From positions 310,001 through 374,000 of the forward strand of contig NZ_JACCCG010000001.1 of assembly GCF_013410955.1 (NCBI RefSeq): a stretch of 64,000 bases of DNA. The letters are read 5' to 3'. Below, one piece after another: positions 16,305 to 24,830 of this stretch. The position numbers and the translations under genes are program-made. The DNA comes from Microbacterium sp. AK009. Its GTDB lineage: Bacteria > Actinomycetota > Actinomycetes > Actinomycetales > Microbacteriaceae. Below the pieces are notes generated by a model, which saw nothing but the letters and a program-made list of their open reading frames with translations, was not told the DNA's origin and made no database searches. Positions within the stretch are counted from its first letter, which is position 1. Every line of letters starts with the position of its first letter.

Positions 16305-18221
16305 GTGAGCGACGCCCTCCTGCAGTACCCCCATGCCACCACCCCGGTCGACGGACCGGTGAGTCCGAGCCGCGGAACGCTCTCACCGATCGGGGTGACC
16401 GGCGTGCGGATCGACGGCGGTTTCTGGGGACGGATGCAAGAGCTGAACGGATCCGCGATCATCCGCCACTGCTACGCATGGATGGACCGGCTCGGCTGGA
16501 TCGACAACTTCGTCGCCGCGGTCGAGGGGCGTCTGCCGCAGGATCGCACCGGCCGGGAGTTCAGCGACTCCGACGTGTACAAGCTGCTCGAGGCGATGGC
16601 GTGGGAGATGGCCCGAGCGGATGACGCGGAACTCGCCTCCCTCTATGACGGCGTGGTGGCGAAGATCGTCGCCGCGCAGGAGGCCGACGGCTACCTGAAC
16701 ACCCGGTTCGGTCGCCCGGGGCAGGAGCCGCGCTACTCCGACCTCGAGTGGGGGCACGAGCTCTACTGCTACGGGCACCTGATGCAGGCTGCCGTGGCCC
16801 GCATGCGGACGCACGGTGAGGACGACCTCGTCCGCGTCGCGCGCCGCGCCGCCGACCACGTCTGTGAGGTGTTCGGGCCGGGCGGCATCGAGGCTGTGTG
16901 CGGCCACGCCGAGGTCGAGACGGCCCTGGCCGAGTTCGCCCGCGCGACCGGCGAGGCGCGCTACCTCGAGCAGGCGCGCCTGTTCGTCGAGCGCCGCGGC
17001 ACCGGCACCCTCGCCGACATCGAGTTCGGCCGGGAGTACTACCAGGACGACGTGCCGGTGCGCGACGCCGACGTTCTGCGCGGCCACGCGGTGCGCGCGA
17101 TGTATCTCGCCGCCGGCGCGATCGATGTCGCTGTCGAACTCGAGGACGACGAGCTGCTGCACGCCGTAGAGCGGCAGCTCGATCGCACCGTCGCACGCCG
17201 CACCTACCTCACCGGTGGCATCGGCGCCCATCACGAGGGGGAGTCGTTCGGCGCGGACTGGGAGCTGCCGTCGGAGCGGGCGTACAGCGAGACCTGCGCG
17301 TCGGTGGGATCGATGATGACCTACCACCGGATGATGCTCGCGACGGGGGAGGCGCGCTACGCCGACCTGGTCGAGCGGAACCTCTTCAACGTGGTGGCGG
17401 CCTCACCGGCCGAAGACGGACGCTCCTTCTTCTATACGAACACGCTGCACCGCCGCGCCCCCGGCACGGTGCCGGCCACCGATGAGGTGAGTCCGCGCGC
17501 CGCGGCGAGCATGCGTGCGCCGTGGTTCGCGGTGTCGTGCTGCCCACCCAACGTCGCGCGCACGCTCGCGTCACTCGGAAGCTACGTGGCCGCGACCGAT
17601 GAGAGCGCGCTCTATGTCGCGCACTACGCCACGGGGCAGGTGACCGCCACGCTCGCGGGTGGGAGCATCACCGTCGACGTCGAGACGGCGTACCCCCACG
17701 ACGGGCGGATCACCGTGAGGGTGACGGCCGCGCCCGAGGGAGGAGCTGACCTCATGCTGCGGGTGCCGGCGTGGTCGGAGTCGAGAGCGACGTTGACGAC
17801 GCGCGGGACGTCTGAGCCGGTGGCGGTCGGCTGGGCTCGGGCCGAGTCGGTGCAGGTCGGCGACGAGGTCGTTCTCGACCTGCCGATGGCACCGCGGGTG
17901 GTGTCTCCCGATCCGCGTATCGACGCGCTTCGCGGGCAGGTCGCCGTCGAGCGTGGACCGCTGGTGCTTTGTCTCGAGCGCTCCGCGGATGCCGACTACA
18001 GCGCGGAGGAACTCCGTGTCACGGGCGATCCGATCGACACAGAGGAGGGCGTTGTCCTCCCCGTGGTGCCGGTCGGGTTCGACGATAGGCCGTGGCCGTT
18101 CGGTGCGCCCGCGGCGCAGCCGCTCGGCGAACCGATCATGGTCGCGTTGGTCCCGTACCACCGGTGGGGCAACCACGGTCCGTCGACGATGCGGGTGTGG
18201 ATGCCGGTGGCGGCAGGCTAG
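16305..18221 (+). CDS. GH127 beta-L-arabinofuranosidase
   Basis: 638 residues from GTG 16305 behind GAAAGG, with no signal peptide, so cytoplasmic. The family core is VRIDGGFWGRMQELNGS, AAQEADGYLN, SDLEWGHELYCYGHLMQA and LTGGIGAHHEGESFG. The zinc site and nucleophile expected from the family are visible: YSETCASVGSMM (Glu and Cys ligands, about 330) and SCCPPNVARTLASLG (about 408; the first of the paired Cys is the usual nucleophile). It would release L-arabinose from imported beta-arabinofuranosides, such as those of plant extensins. It is the last gene of the LacI-regulated operon. Confidence 0.93.
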   Translation: MSDALLQYPHATTPVDGPVSPSRGTLSPIGVTGVRIDGGFWGRMQELNGSAIIRHCYAWMDRLGWIDNFVAAVEGRLPQDRTGREFSDSDVYKLLEAMAWEMARADDAELASLYDGVVAKIVAAQEADGYLNTRFGRPGQEPRYSDLEWGHELYCYGHLMQAAVARMRTHGEDDLVRVARRAADHVCEVFGPGGIEAVCGHAEVETALAEFARATGEARYLEQARLFVERRGTGTLADIEFGREYYQDDVPVRDADVLRGHAVRAMYLAAGAIDVAVELEDDELLHAVERQLDRTVARRTYLTGGIGAHHEGESFGADWELPSERAYSETCASVGSMMTYHRMMLATGEARYADLVERNLFNVVAASPAEDGRSFFYTNTLHRRAPGTVPATDEVSPRAAASMRAPWFAVSCCPPNVARTLASLGSYVAATDESALYVAHYATGQVTATLAGGSITVDVETAYPHDGRITVRVTAAPEGGADLMLRVPAWSESRATLTTRGTSEPVAVGWARAESVQVGDEVVLDLPMAPRVVSPDPRIDALRGQVAVERGPLVLCLERSADADYSAEELRVTGDPIDTEEGVVLPVVPVGFDDRPWPFGAPAAQPLGEPIMVALVPYHRWGNHGPSTMRVWMPVAAG

Positions 18222-18269
18222 CTGCGAACACGCTGGCCGTCAGGTCAGGCTTTCTTTCGCGCTACGAAT

Positions 18270-18627
18270 GGCGGGACTGGCATCGGTGGCGGCCTCCTTT
18301 TCGAGTCCGGACCGCTCCAAGACTCCCACTGGCTTGCGCGCCTCGGTGCCCGCCACGGCTTCAACAGTCACAGCGTCATCCTCGACGCCGTGACCACAGG
18401 GCGACCCGAGGCGGCGCGGCTCGCCGTCGCCGACCTGGACGAAGTCGTCCCCGCCCGGGTCATCTCTTGCTTCGACGCGCATCTCGCGGTCGCTCAAACG
18501 ACCGAACGCCGCGGCGTGATCGTCGCGCCCGGCTCGCGCGCTCGGCATCAGCGAGTAGGACGGTTTGCTCAAGGGCGTTATGGTGCAGAGCGGTGACGCG
18601 CTCGCGCGCGGCGGGGCGCGGTGAAGA
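18270..18627 (+). pseudogene. Decayed copy of the 3' part of the 746-residue unknown gene
   Basis: Frame translation gives GPLQDSHWLARLGARHGFNS, matching GPVDEEDWITVLGARRGFNS of the gene at 9606. It then jumps by an internal deletion to EAARLAVADLDEVVPARV and RRGVIVAPGSRA, which match the C-terminal unit. After that the frame shifts: the other frame continues GISE-stop-DGLLKGVMVQSGDALARG against VVGEWEGPLIGVHVEGGYALARSG, with the Trp codon changed to TAG. So it carries a deletion, a frameshift and a nonsense codon, and the 5' two thirds are missing. Confidence 0.8.
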
Positions 18628-18659
18628 CCCGCCAGGCGCTTGTATCAGGTTCAGCCGAG

Positions 18660-18770
18660 CCGCTGAGATCCCGTCTTGGGGAGCAGCACGCCAATGTTGG
18701 GAACTCGGGCGGTCCGGTCATCGATGCGAACTCGGAGGAGCTCGTTGGCACCGTTCAAGAGGTGTCGAGC
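18660..18770 (+). pseudogene. Remnant of a trypsin-like serine protease
   Basis: Translation gives ANVGNSGGPVIDANSEELVG, the active-site serine motif (GNSGGPV) and following strand of S1/DegP-type proteases. No catalytic His or Asp regions are found upstream, and the frame degenerates after about 37 codons. The rest of the stretch up to 18983 has no convincing gene. Confidence 0.45.
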
Positions 18771-18983
18771 GGCCGAAGGACTAATTGCCCCCAGCACCGA
18801 GCTACGCGATTTGGCAGTTGTAGCTGCACAGCCACGCTCCAGCGTCACCGTGATGGTCGTCGATATGGGTCTGCTTCTCGCCTTCATCGCAGAACTGGCG
18901 GCGGTTTCACATGGCACGACAATCCTTGACGCCAACGCAGGTATCGGCCAGACGCGATAGTCGGGTGCAGATACGATGCATTC

Positions 18984-20135
18984 GTGTCGGGTGCCACTAC
19001 TTTCGCGCGTGAAGCGCGCTCAGCTCTCGCGAGCAGCACGGACTTGATCGTTGGTCGCGACGGTCGACGACCGTGGCTAGATGTCGTCCGCGGCGTGGCT
19101 GTCGGTCTTGTCCTGCTTCGGCACGCATGGCCCACCGTTTTCCCTGCAGCGGGCATCGTCGGAGTGACGATGTTTTTTGCTCTTAGCGGCTACCTGATCA
19201 CAGGCCTTCTAATCCGCGATCTTGATGCGCGAGGAAAAATACAGTGGGGACGTTTCTATGCGCACCGCCTCCTCCGTCTATATCCCGCCCTTCTCCTCCT
19301 AGTCGCGATGTTCGGTCTAATGGAGGTCCTCTGGGATCCGATCGGGTCGCGCGACCAGCTCGGCGCAAGTATCCTGATCGCACTCTCATACACCGCTGAC
19401 CTCCCTTTTGCGCACGACCTGAGCGCCTCGATCTCTCACCTGTGGTCGCTTGCAGTCGAGGAACAGTTCTACCTTGTTTGGCCTGCGCTCCTATTGCTCG
19501 GATACGTCCGCTTAGCACGTCGACACCTGACCGTCTATCTGCTAACCCTGGCCGGGATCTTCACCGCCGTGTGCTGGACGAGTGCCGTGATGTTGCGGCC
19601 GGCCGACATCTATCAGTTGCCAACCACGTGGGTGTCCGCGATGGCCATTGGTGGTGCAGCGTTCCTGGCCCGTGAGCAACTCATGAACATGTCGCGGCCG
19701 ACGTACGGCGCGCTGGGTGCGCTCGTCCTCGCCGCGCTCTGCTTCTACCCCAACGCGAAGGACTCAAGCCTTGCATACTTCATCCTGCCGACCGCAATAG
19801 CCGCCGCAACCATCGCCGTGATTATCGCGACCGAACGCCTAGGTCTCCCCGCTGGTCGGGCGCTCTCCATCCCCCTGCGCGCTCTGGCTGGCCTGGGGGT
19901 GATCTCGTACGGCGTGTACCTGTGGAACCTGCCGATCGTCGTGTGGTGGCGCGAAGCCAGCGGGCTCGGCGGAGTTTGGTACGCGGCGACGATTCCCCTT
20001 TCGATCGCCGCCGCGCTGGTCAGCTGGTACACCGTTGAAGCGCTTGGCCGTCGCGGACGACGACTCTTCGACCAGCAGTCAGATCGTGCGCGTGAACTTC
20101 AGGCCCGACAGCCGGGCGTTGCACCCGGTCGCTGA
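18984..20135 (+). CDS. OafA/YrhL-type membrane acyltransferase
   Basis: 383 residues from GTG 18984. About ten membrane segments and the acyltransferase-3 signatures are present: LDVVRGVAVGLVLLRHAWP with the catalytic-type His (about 45), FFALSGYLIT, RLLRLYPALLL and HLWSLAVEEQFYLVWP. Such enzymes O-acylate surface polysaccharides. It is on the opposite strand to the exopolysaccharide genes but next to them, so it probably decorates that polymer (inferred). Confidence 0.9.
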   Translation: MSGATTFAREARSALASSTDLIVGRDGRRPWLDVVRGVAVGLVLLRHAWPTVFPAAGIVGVTMFFALSGYLITGLLIRDLDARGKIQWGRFYAHRLLRLYPALLLLVAMFGLMEVLWDPIGSRDQLGASILIALSYTADLPFAHDLSASISHLWSLAVEEQFYLVWPALLLLGYVRLARRHLTVYLLTLAGIFTAVCWTSAVMLRPADIYQLPTTWVSAMAIGGAAFLAREQLMNMSRPTYGALGALVLAALCFYPNAKDSSLAYFILPTAIAAATIAVIIATERLGLPAGRALSIPLRALAGLGVISYGVYLWNLPIVVWWREASGLGGVWYAATIPLSIAAALVSWYTVEALGRRGRRLFDQQSDRARELQARQPGVAPGR

Positions 20136-20710
20136 CGGGTTCTTCGACGCCACGCGAACACGGACGGACCGGGCGCCCCTGGCGACGTTGACGCCGGTGG
20201 CAGTGGCCCGCAAGCGCGCCGCGATGGACGCATGGCCTTCGATCTGGGCCGTCGTGTCGATCGACCGGAGGGCCACGGCTGTGGTCGCGCTGCAGCAGCG
20301 TATCGACGGCGTACGCCCGGCTGGCGATGGCCGCCGAGGCAGTCGGAGCTGAGACCCATCTCTTTCGACAGGCGCGTGCCACCGTTGGTAGTCATACTGT
20401 GGCGGGTGTTGGTGACGATGGCTGAGTGGAACACGCCGTCGCGCGCAGGGTCGGAGCAGCTGACGCCACATCCGAAGTTTGAGCTGGCCCGGTCGTCGAT
20501 GAGGCTGGCGATCCATTCCCCTAACAGGCCACCAATAACGTCAGTCCACTACACACCTCCGCGACTGGGAATCAGCGCCGTGGTGATGCGGTAGCGCCGG
20601 TGCAGACTAGGCGTCGCCCAGCAGCCGCGGTCAGAGCTGAAGGTATCGCCATCGAATCGTCCGCTGTGTCGTTGCCGACAGCTTCGAACTGTTGTGGTGT
20701 GACCGCTGAA
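20090..20710 (-). pseudogene. Decayed pectate-lyase-superfamily (parallel beta-helix) enzyme
   Basis: Read on the minus strand just after the UDP-glucose dehydrogenase gene. The first frame gives FEAVGNDTADDSMAIPSALT, close to the common FGAVGDGxTDDTAAIQAAL start of pectate-lyase-superfamily proteins. It then shifts frame to YRITTALIPSRGGV followed by TAG. Further on come VSCSDPARDGVFHSAI, VTNTRHSMTTNGG and, in another frame, QIEGHASIAARLRATATGVN, all reminiscent of beta-helix coils. Several frame breaks and one stop make it non-functional. It was probably a polysaccharide lyase or hydrolase of the EPS locus. Confidence 0.55.
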
Positions 20711-20744
20711 ACGAACGCACTCGTGGCAACCCCAACCGTGGGAT

Positions 20745-22055
20745 CTAAGGTCTGCCCATCCCGAAGTACTCCCAATCCGCCGCCCGCCAAGCTCCTGCGT
20801 CGAGGCAGTTTCGGCCGTCGACGACGACCTTTCCCCGCACCAACGACCCAGCGTGCTGCGGATCCAACTCACGCCGGTACTCGTCCCACTCCGTCACCAC
20901 GATGACCGCGTCCGCCTCGCGTAGCGCCTCGTCGCGATCCTCGACGTAATTCAACTGCGGGTGCACTCGCTGCGCGTTCGCAATCGCTGCGGGGTCGGTG
21001 ATCGTGACCCACGCGCCTAGGCCGTGCAGCCTCACCGCAACGTCCAGCGCCGGCGAGTCGCGGATATCGTCACTGTGCGGCTTGAACGCCGCGCCCAGCA
21101 CGGTGATGTTCTTCTTGAACACCGACCCGCCGAGAGCTTCGACCACGAGCTGTGCGGCGCGATCCCGGCGACGCAGATTAATCTCGTCGACCTGGCGTAA
21201 GAAGGCCACCGACTCCCCGCGCCCGAGCTCTTCCGCACGGGCCGAAAAGGCACGAATGTCCTTCGGCAGGCACCCGCCGCCAAATCCGATGCCAGCGCCC
21301 AGGAACCGACGCCCGATTCGCGCATCGTGCCCGATCGCGTCGGCCAGTTGGGTGACGTCCGCACCGGTGACCTCGGCGATCTCCGCCATGGCGTTGATGA
21401 ACGAGATTTTAGTCGCGAGGAAAGCATTGGCCGCCACCTTCACCAGCTCGGCCGTGGCGTAATCGGTAACGATGAACGGCGTGCCCTTCGCCACTGACGG
21501 GTGATAGACCTCGCGAAGAACGGATGCCGCGGTCTCGCCCTCTTCACCAGCAGGAACGCCAGCGACGAGGCGATCCGGGTCGATCGTGTCCTGTACCGCC
21601 CAGCCCTCGCGGAGGAACTCAGGGTTCCACACCAGCGTCGCCCCCGTCGCCGTCACGCGTGGTGCAAGCCCGGCCGCGGTTCCCACTGGCACCGTCGACT
21701 TGCCTGCCACGATTTCGCCCTCGGCGAGGTAGGGGAGCAGTTCATCGACGGCGGCGTTCACGTAGGTCAAGTCAGCGGCGTATCCATCCTTGACCTGCGG
21801 GGTCCCCACGCCGACGAAGTGAACCTTGGCGCCCCTAGCCGCGGACATGTCGGTCGTAAATCGAAGATTTCCCGAAGCGATGCCGTCCGCGAGGATCTCC
21901 TGCAGTCCGGGCTCGAAGAAGGGTGCCTCCCCCTTCGACAGCGACGCGATCTTCCGGGGATCGACATCGATGCCGACCACCTCGTGGCCGATCGACGCCA
22001 TCGCGGCTGCATGAACAGCTCCCAAGTATCCGCAGCCGATAACGGACAGACGCAT
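20745..22055 (-). CDS. ugd: UDP-glucose 6-dehydrogenase
   Basis: 436 residues. It oxidises UDP-glucose to UDP-glucuronate with two NAD+. The Rossmann motif is SVIGCGYLGAVHAA at the start. VGKSTVPVG-like GKSTVPVGT lies near 118, and the catalytic-cysteine motif GFGGGCLPKD near 255. The C-terminal NAD domain carries KPHSDDIRDSPAL and VDGRNCLD. The ATG at 22055 follows GGAG. It sits downstream of the polysaccharide genes on the same strand after a 256-bp gap with no visible gene, so it may have its own promoter. It implies a uronic-acid-containing polymer. Confidence 0.95.
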   Translation of the reverse strand: MRLSVIGCGYLGAVHAAAMASIGHEVVGIDVDPRKIASLSKGEAPFFEPGLQEILADGIASGNLRFTTDMSAARGAKVHFVGVGTPQVKDGYAADLTYVNAAVDELLPYLAEGEIVAGKSTVPVGTAAGLAPRVTATGATLVWNPEFLREGWAVQDTIDPDRLVAGVPAGEEGETAASVLREVYHPSVAKGTPFIVTDYATAELVKVAANAFLATKISFINAMAEIAEVTGADVTQLADAIGHDARIGRRFLGAGIGFGGGCLPKDIRAFSARAEELGRGESVAFLRQVDEINLRRRDRAAQLVVEALGGSVFKKNITVLGAAFKPHSDDIRDSPALDVAVRLHGLGAWVTITDPAAIANAQRVHPQLNYVEDRDEALREADAVIVVTEWDEYRRELDPQHAGSLVRGKVVVDGRNCLDAGAWRAADWEYFGMGRP

Positions 22056-22311
22056 TAGCGCTCCTTCGAGAGTGTGAGCAGAGGGTGGGGCCTGTCCTTC
22101 CTAGCAGATGTATGTTTCACTTTCGAACTGGCATTCACCCATCCGTGTCAGCGTCCAGCGCCAACAAGGGCTTGTTCCTGAAGCGGAGTACTTACGACTG
22201 ACTCAGGCCGACCGAGCAACCGCGGCGCGCCGTATCCGCGGAATCTGCCGATGGATGTCCCCGCGCCGTGACGGCACAAAACTGCTGCGGCCCCTCTCTC
22301 CTTGAGGCGGT

Positions 22312-23754
22312 TCAGCCCTCTTGAGTGTCCGCGACCGAGCGCGCACTCATCCGCCCTCGCGGCGCGCGACGCTTCGTCCGAACGTTTGTATGGATTCGAC
22401 TGATCGCGAGGGCATCGTCCCGGCCTCTGACTCGCAGCTCTGCGAGGACGAGACCGGAGGCGAGGATCAGGCCAACGACCGCAGAACCATTCGGATCGAA
22501 CGGCGTCGGAGAGCCAGCGCTGATGACAGCGACCGCTCCCGCTATCGCAATCGCCGCACCGCTGGGCGCTCGCAGGCATGGGTCGAAGAGAGCTGAAACC
22601 ATGCCTCGGGCAGAAAGGAAGAACGCTACTGCAAGAGCGAGGCTTCCTACGATACCGAGCTTGACCAGCGCCCAAAGATAACTGTTATGGATGTAGGTCA
22701 GCCCGTACGAGTCTCTGAAGATCTCACCAAAGAGGTACGTGCGATAGGGCGATCCTAGCCCTGAGCCGGTGATGAAGTGATTTGAAACATAAGAGAGTGC
22801 TGCTTCGGCTTCACGATCTCTCCATCGAGCGCTGGCGTCCAGTGCGATGGCCTCGGGTGTAAGCCCATTCAGTACCCTGCCGGAAAAGGCCTCAAAGGAC
22901 GCAGCGATCGACCGCCAGATGTTGAGATGGAACGACTCCGACGCCAAGAAGAGCGTAAGCAGGACCAGTGCAGTTGCCCCGAGAACTGTCAGCACGGTGC
23001 GGAGCACGGCGACCCGGTTCGGACCTAGAAGCAATAGGAGCAGCGGCCCGATGAGCATCACTAGGAATAGGCTTCGCGAGTAGCCAGTAACCGCCACAAG
23101 TGGGCCGCAGGCGACCAGCAAGCTCAACTGCCAGCGTTTGAAACCAGGTAGAGGTAGGTTTGATGAAGCGGCTATTGCAGCCACGCTCATAATCGCCAAG
23201 AACTCGCTGCTGGGAAGCGAGACTCTCGTTTGCTCGCTGAGCGAGCTGAAGTTGCCCGCCCAGAGGTTGGCTGTTTCGGTTCGGAGTGAAAACAGGTCAA
23301 GACCTGAAAGTGTCAGCAGGAGAGCGCCGAGTGAGAAGACAGCGATACATGTCGCGATGCGAAACATGAATGCTATTGATCGTCGGGCGCCAAGTCGGTC
23401 GACCACTGCAATAGCAATAGATATTGTTGCCGCCACCCGCAGCAAAGGTCGCGCGTCCCCAAGAAGGCGGCCGATGTCTGGGACACCCTGGAGAAGTCCA
23501 ACGACTGACCAGCCGATCGTTACTACGACGAGTAGCCCGACCGCCCAGGCCGCTGACCTACCGAATCGAAGAACCCGTCCGTAGAGTCCCGTTATGATTG
23601 CCACTGCGAATATGTCAGTCGGCAGACCCGCGACTCCGTCCAGTACCGCTGGCATCGGGGCCACGCACAGGAAGAGAAATACGCCCGCGACAACTCGGAT
23701 CACGATGGGAGCCGTTCGACTGCTCTGTAGTAGGAGGTCGCTACATTCGGCCAC
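22312..23754 (-). CDS. Wzy-like O-antigen/exopolysaccharide polymerase
   Basis: 480 residues with about eleven hydrophobic segments, a large non-cytoplasmic loop (about 275-360, including GSGLGSPYRT and YIHNSYLWALVKLG) and a basic tail. This loop layout and the HNSYL-type motif are typical of O-antigen ligase/polymerase family membrane proteins; the sequence family is otherwise poorly conserved. ATG 23754 overlaps the upstream transferase by 55 bp. A GTG at 23703, forming a GTGA overlap with that gene's stop, would remove 17 residues and is equally possible. Confidence 0.8.
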   Translation of the reverse strand: MAECSDLLLQSSRTAPIVIRVVAGVFLFLCVAPMPAVLDGVAGLPTDIFAVAIITGLYGRVLRFGRSAAWAVGLLVVVTIGWSVVGLLQGVPDIGRLLGDARPLLRVAATISIAIAVVDRLGARRSIAFMFRIATCIAVFSLGALLLTLSGLDLFSLRTETANLWAGNFSSLSEQTRVSLPSSEFLAIMSVAAIAASSNLPLPGFKRWQLSLLVACGPLVAVTGYSRSLFLVMLIGPLLLLLLGPNRVAVLRTVLTVLGATALVLLTLFLASESFHLNIWRSIAASFEAFSGRVLNGLTPEAIALDASARWRDREAEAALSYVSNHFITGSGLGSPYRTYLFGEIFRDSYGLTYIHNSYLWALVKLGIVGSLALAVAFFLSARGMVSALFDPCLRAPSGAAIAIAGAVAVISAGSPTPFDPNGSAVVGLILASGLVLAELRVRGRDDALAISRIHTNVRTKRRAPRGRMSARSVADTQEG

Positions 23755-24830
23755 CCAAAATGTCGGTCGGCGATGGAATACCCCTCGAGTGTCGCACGCT
23801 GACGCTCGGCCTGATTGGACACAAGTTGCGCGAATTTGATCGCAAGCTCGATGTGGTCGTTTGAATTCAGGATCGCGCCGATTCCTGCTCGTTCGATGAT
23901 CTCAGCAGGCCCGGTCCCGCTGAAACTGACAGGCACGGCTCCGGCGGCGAGGCCCTCGATGAGCGTACGGCCGAACGCCTCCTCGTCTGACGCATTCACC
24001 ACATAGTCTACGTCCGCAAGAATCTCGAATACGTTGTCCACCCGTTCGATATGCAAGAGCTCGCCGCCGCTGGCTTCGATCTGCGATCGCACACGCATTC
24101 CCACGTTATCTTCATGCACATCACCGATGACTAACCCCAACATTCGCGTCCCACGCGCGTTCACTTCTCGAATGACGCTGCAAAAGAGGTCGACGCGCTT
24201 GTAACTCCGGACCTCACCTAGGATCGCAGCGCGAATCGGATGCTCGCTATCGCTGGAGCGCCTATCGGCGATTGGAACCGGCAAGCTCGTTCCCCTCGGA
24301 ACAACGCTCGATTTTCGACCGACCAGCCCGGTCTTCTCGAGCGTGAAACGGGAGGGTGCGACCGCCGAGTAAGAGATCCATCCTGCGAAGCGATTGAGTA
24401 CTCGGCCAAGTTTCCCGGCGAAGACATCGTGCATATCGAGCACCGCTCGTGCTCGCGTACCGAGGCAGCCTAGGGCAACCTCGAGATTGCGCCAGGTTTC
24501 GAAGGAAACAATATAGTCAAAATCGCGCGTCCATCCTCGGACGGTCCTGGATGCGCGAGCTGTGGCCGCGGCCTCAGCGGCAATCTGCCGCAATCCCGTT
24601 GCGCGAAGGCCTCCCCGCGACTGGGCCGGGTGCTGCTGCAGGGACACGTCCAGGAAGCGGATCTCCAGGCCGGTTCTGCGCGAGTACCCCCTTAGAGGAG
24701 AGTCAATGGGACAGGCGATCGTGGCTTCAAATCCGTTTGCTGATGCGTGCTGAACGAGTCCGAGTAGAGATCGTTCAGCGCCCCAAACGGCGCGGGCATC
24801 AGTCACGAATAGGATTTTCTTCCCTGTCAC
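23700..24830 (-). CDS. GT4-like glycosyltransferase of the exopolysaccharide locus
   Basis: 376 residues from GTG 24830, which overlaps the preceding stop as GTGA and has GAGGGG eight bases upstream; the GTG at 24839 is less well placed. The GT-B fold is suggested by an N-terminal KKILFVTDARAVWGAERS with the Gly-Ala-Glu motif. The C-terminal nucleotide-sugar half has AAILGEVRSYKRVDLF, DYVVNASDEEAFGRTLIEGL and AAGAVPVSFSGTGPAEII. It probably adds one sugar of the repeat unit on the cytoplasmic face of the membrane; donor and acceptor are unknown. Confidence 0.85.
   Translation of the reverse strand: MTGKKILFVTDARAVWGAERSLLGLVQHASANGFEATIACPIDSPLRGYSRRTGLEIRFLDVSLQQHPAQSRGGLRATGLRQIAAEAAATARASRTVRGWTRDFDYIVSFETWRNLEVALGCLGTRARAVLDMHDVFAGKLGRVLNRFAGWISYSAVAPSRFTLEKTGLVGRKSSVVPRGTSLPVPIADRRSSDSEHPIRAAILGEVRSYKRVDLFCSVIREVNARGTRMLGLVIGDVHEDNVGMRVRSQIEASGGELLHIERVDNVFEILADVDYVVNASDEEAFGRTLIEGLAAGAVPVSFSGTGPAEIIERAGIGAILNSNDHIELAIKFAQLVSNQAERQRATLEGYSIADRHFGWPNVATSYYRAVERLPS

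Noticed and set aside
18790..18960. Possible PIN-type toxin remnant (FIAELAAVSHGTTILDA)
   Set aside because: The resemblance is limited to one short stretch, with no conserved acidic residues in order; too weak to call.
20549..20905. Small open frames on both strands between the acyltransferase and ugd
   Set aside because: They do not form a protein on their own; parts fit better as pieces of the decayed beta-helix gene.
22056..22311. Possible gene or RNA in the gap between the Wzy-like gene and ugd
   Set aside because: No frame with ribosome site and no RNA fold recognised. It most likely holds a promoter, but no clear -35/-10 pair was found.
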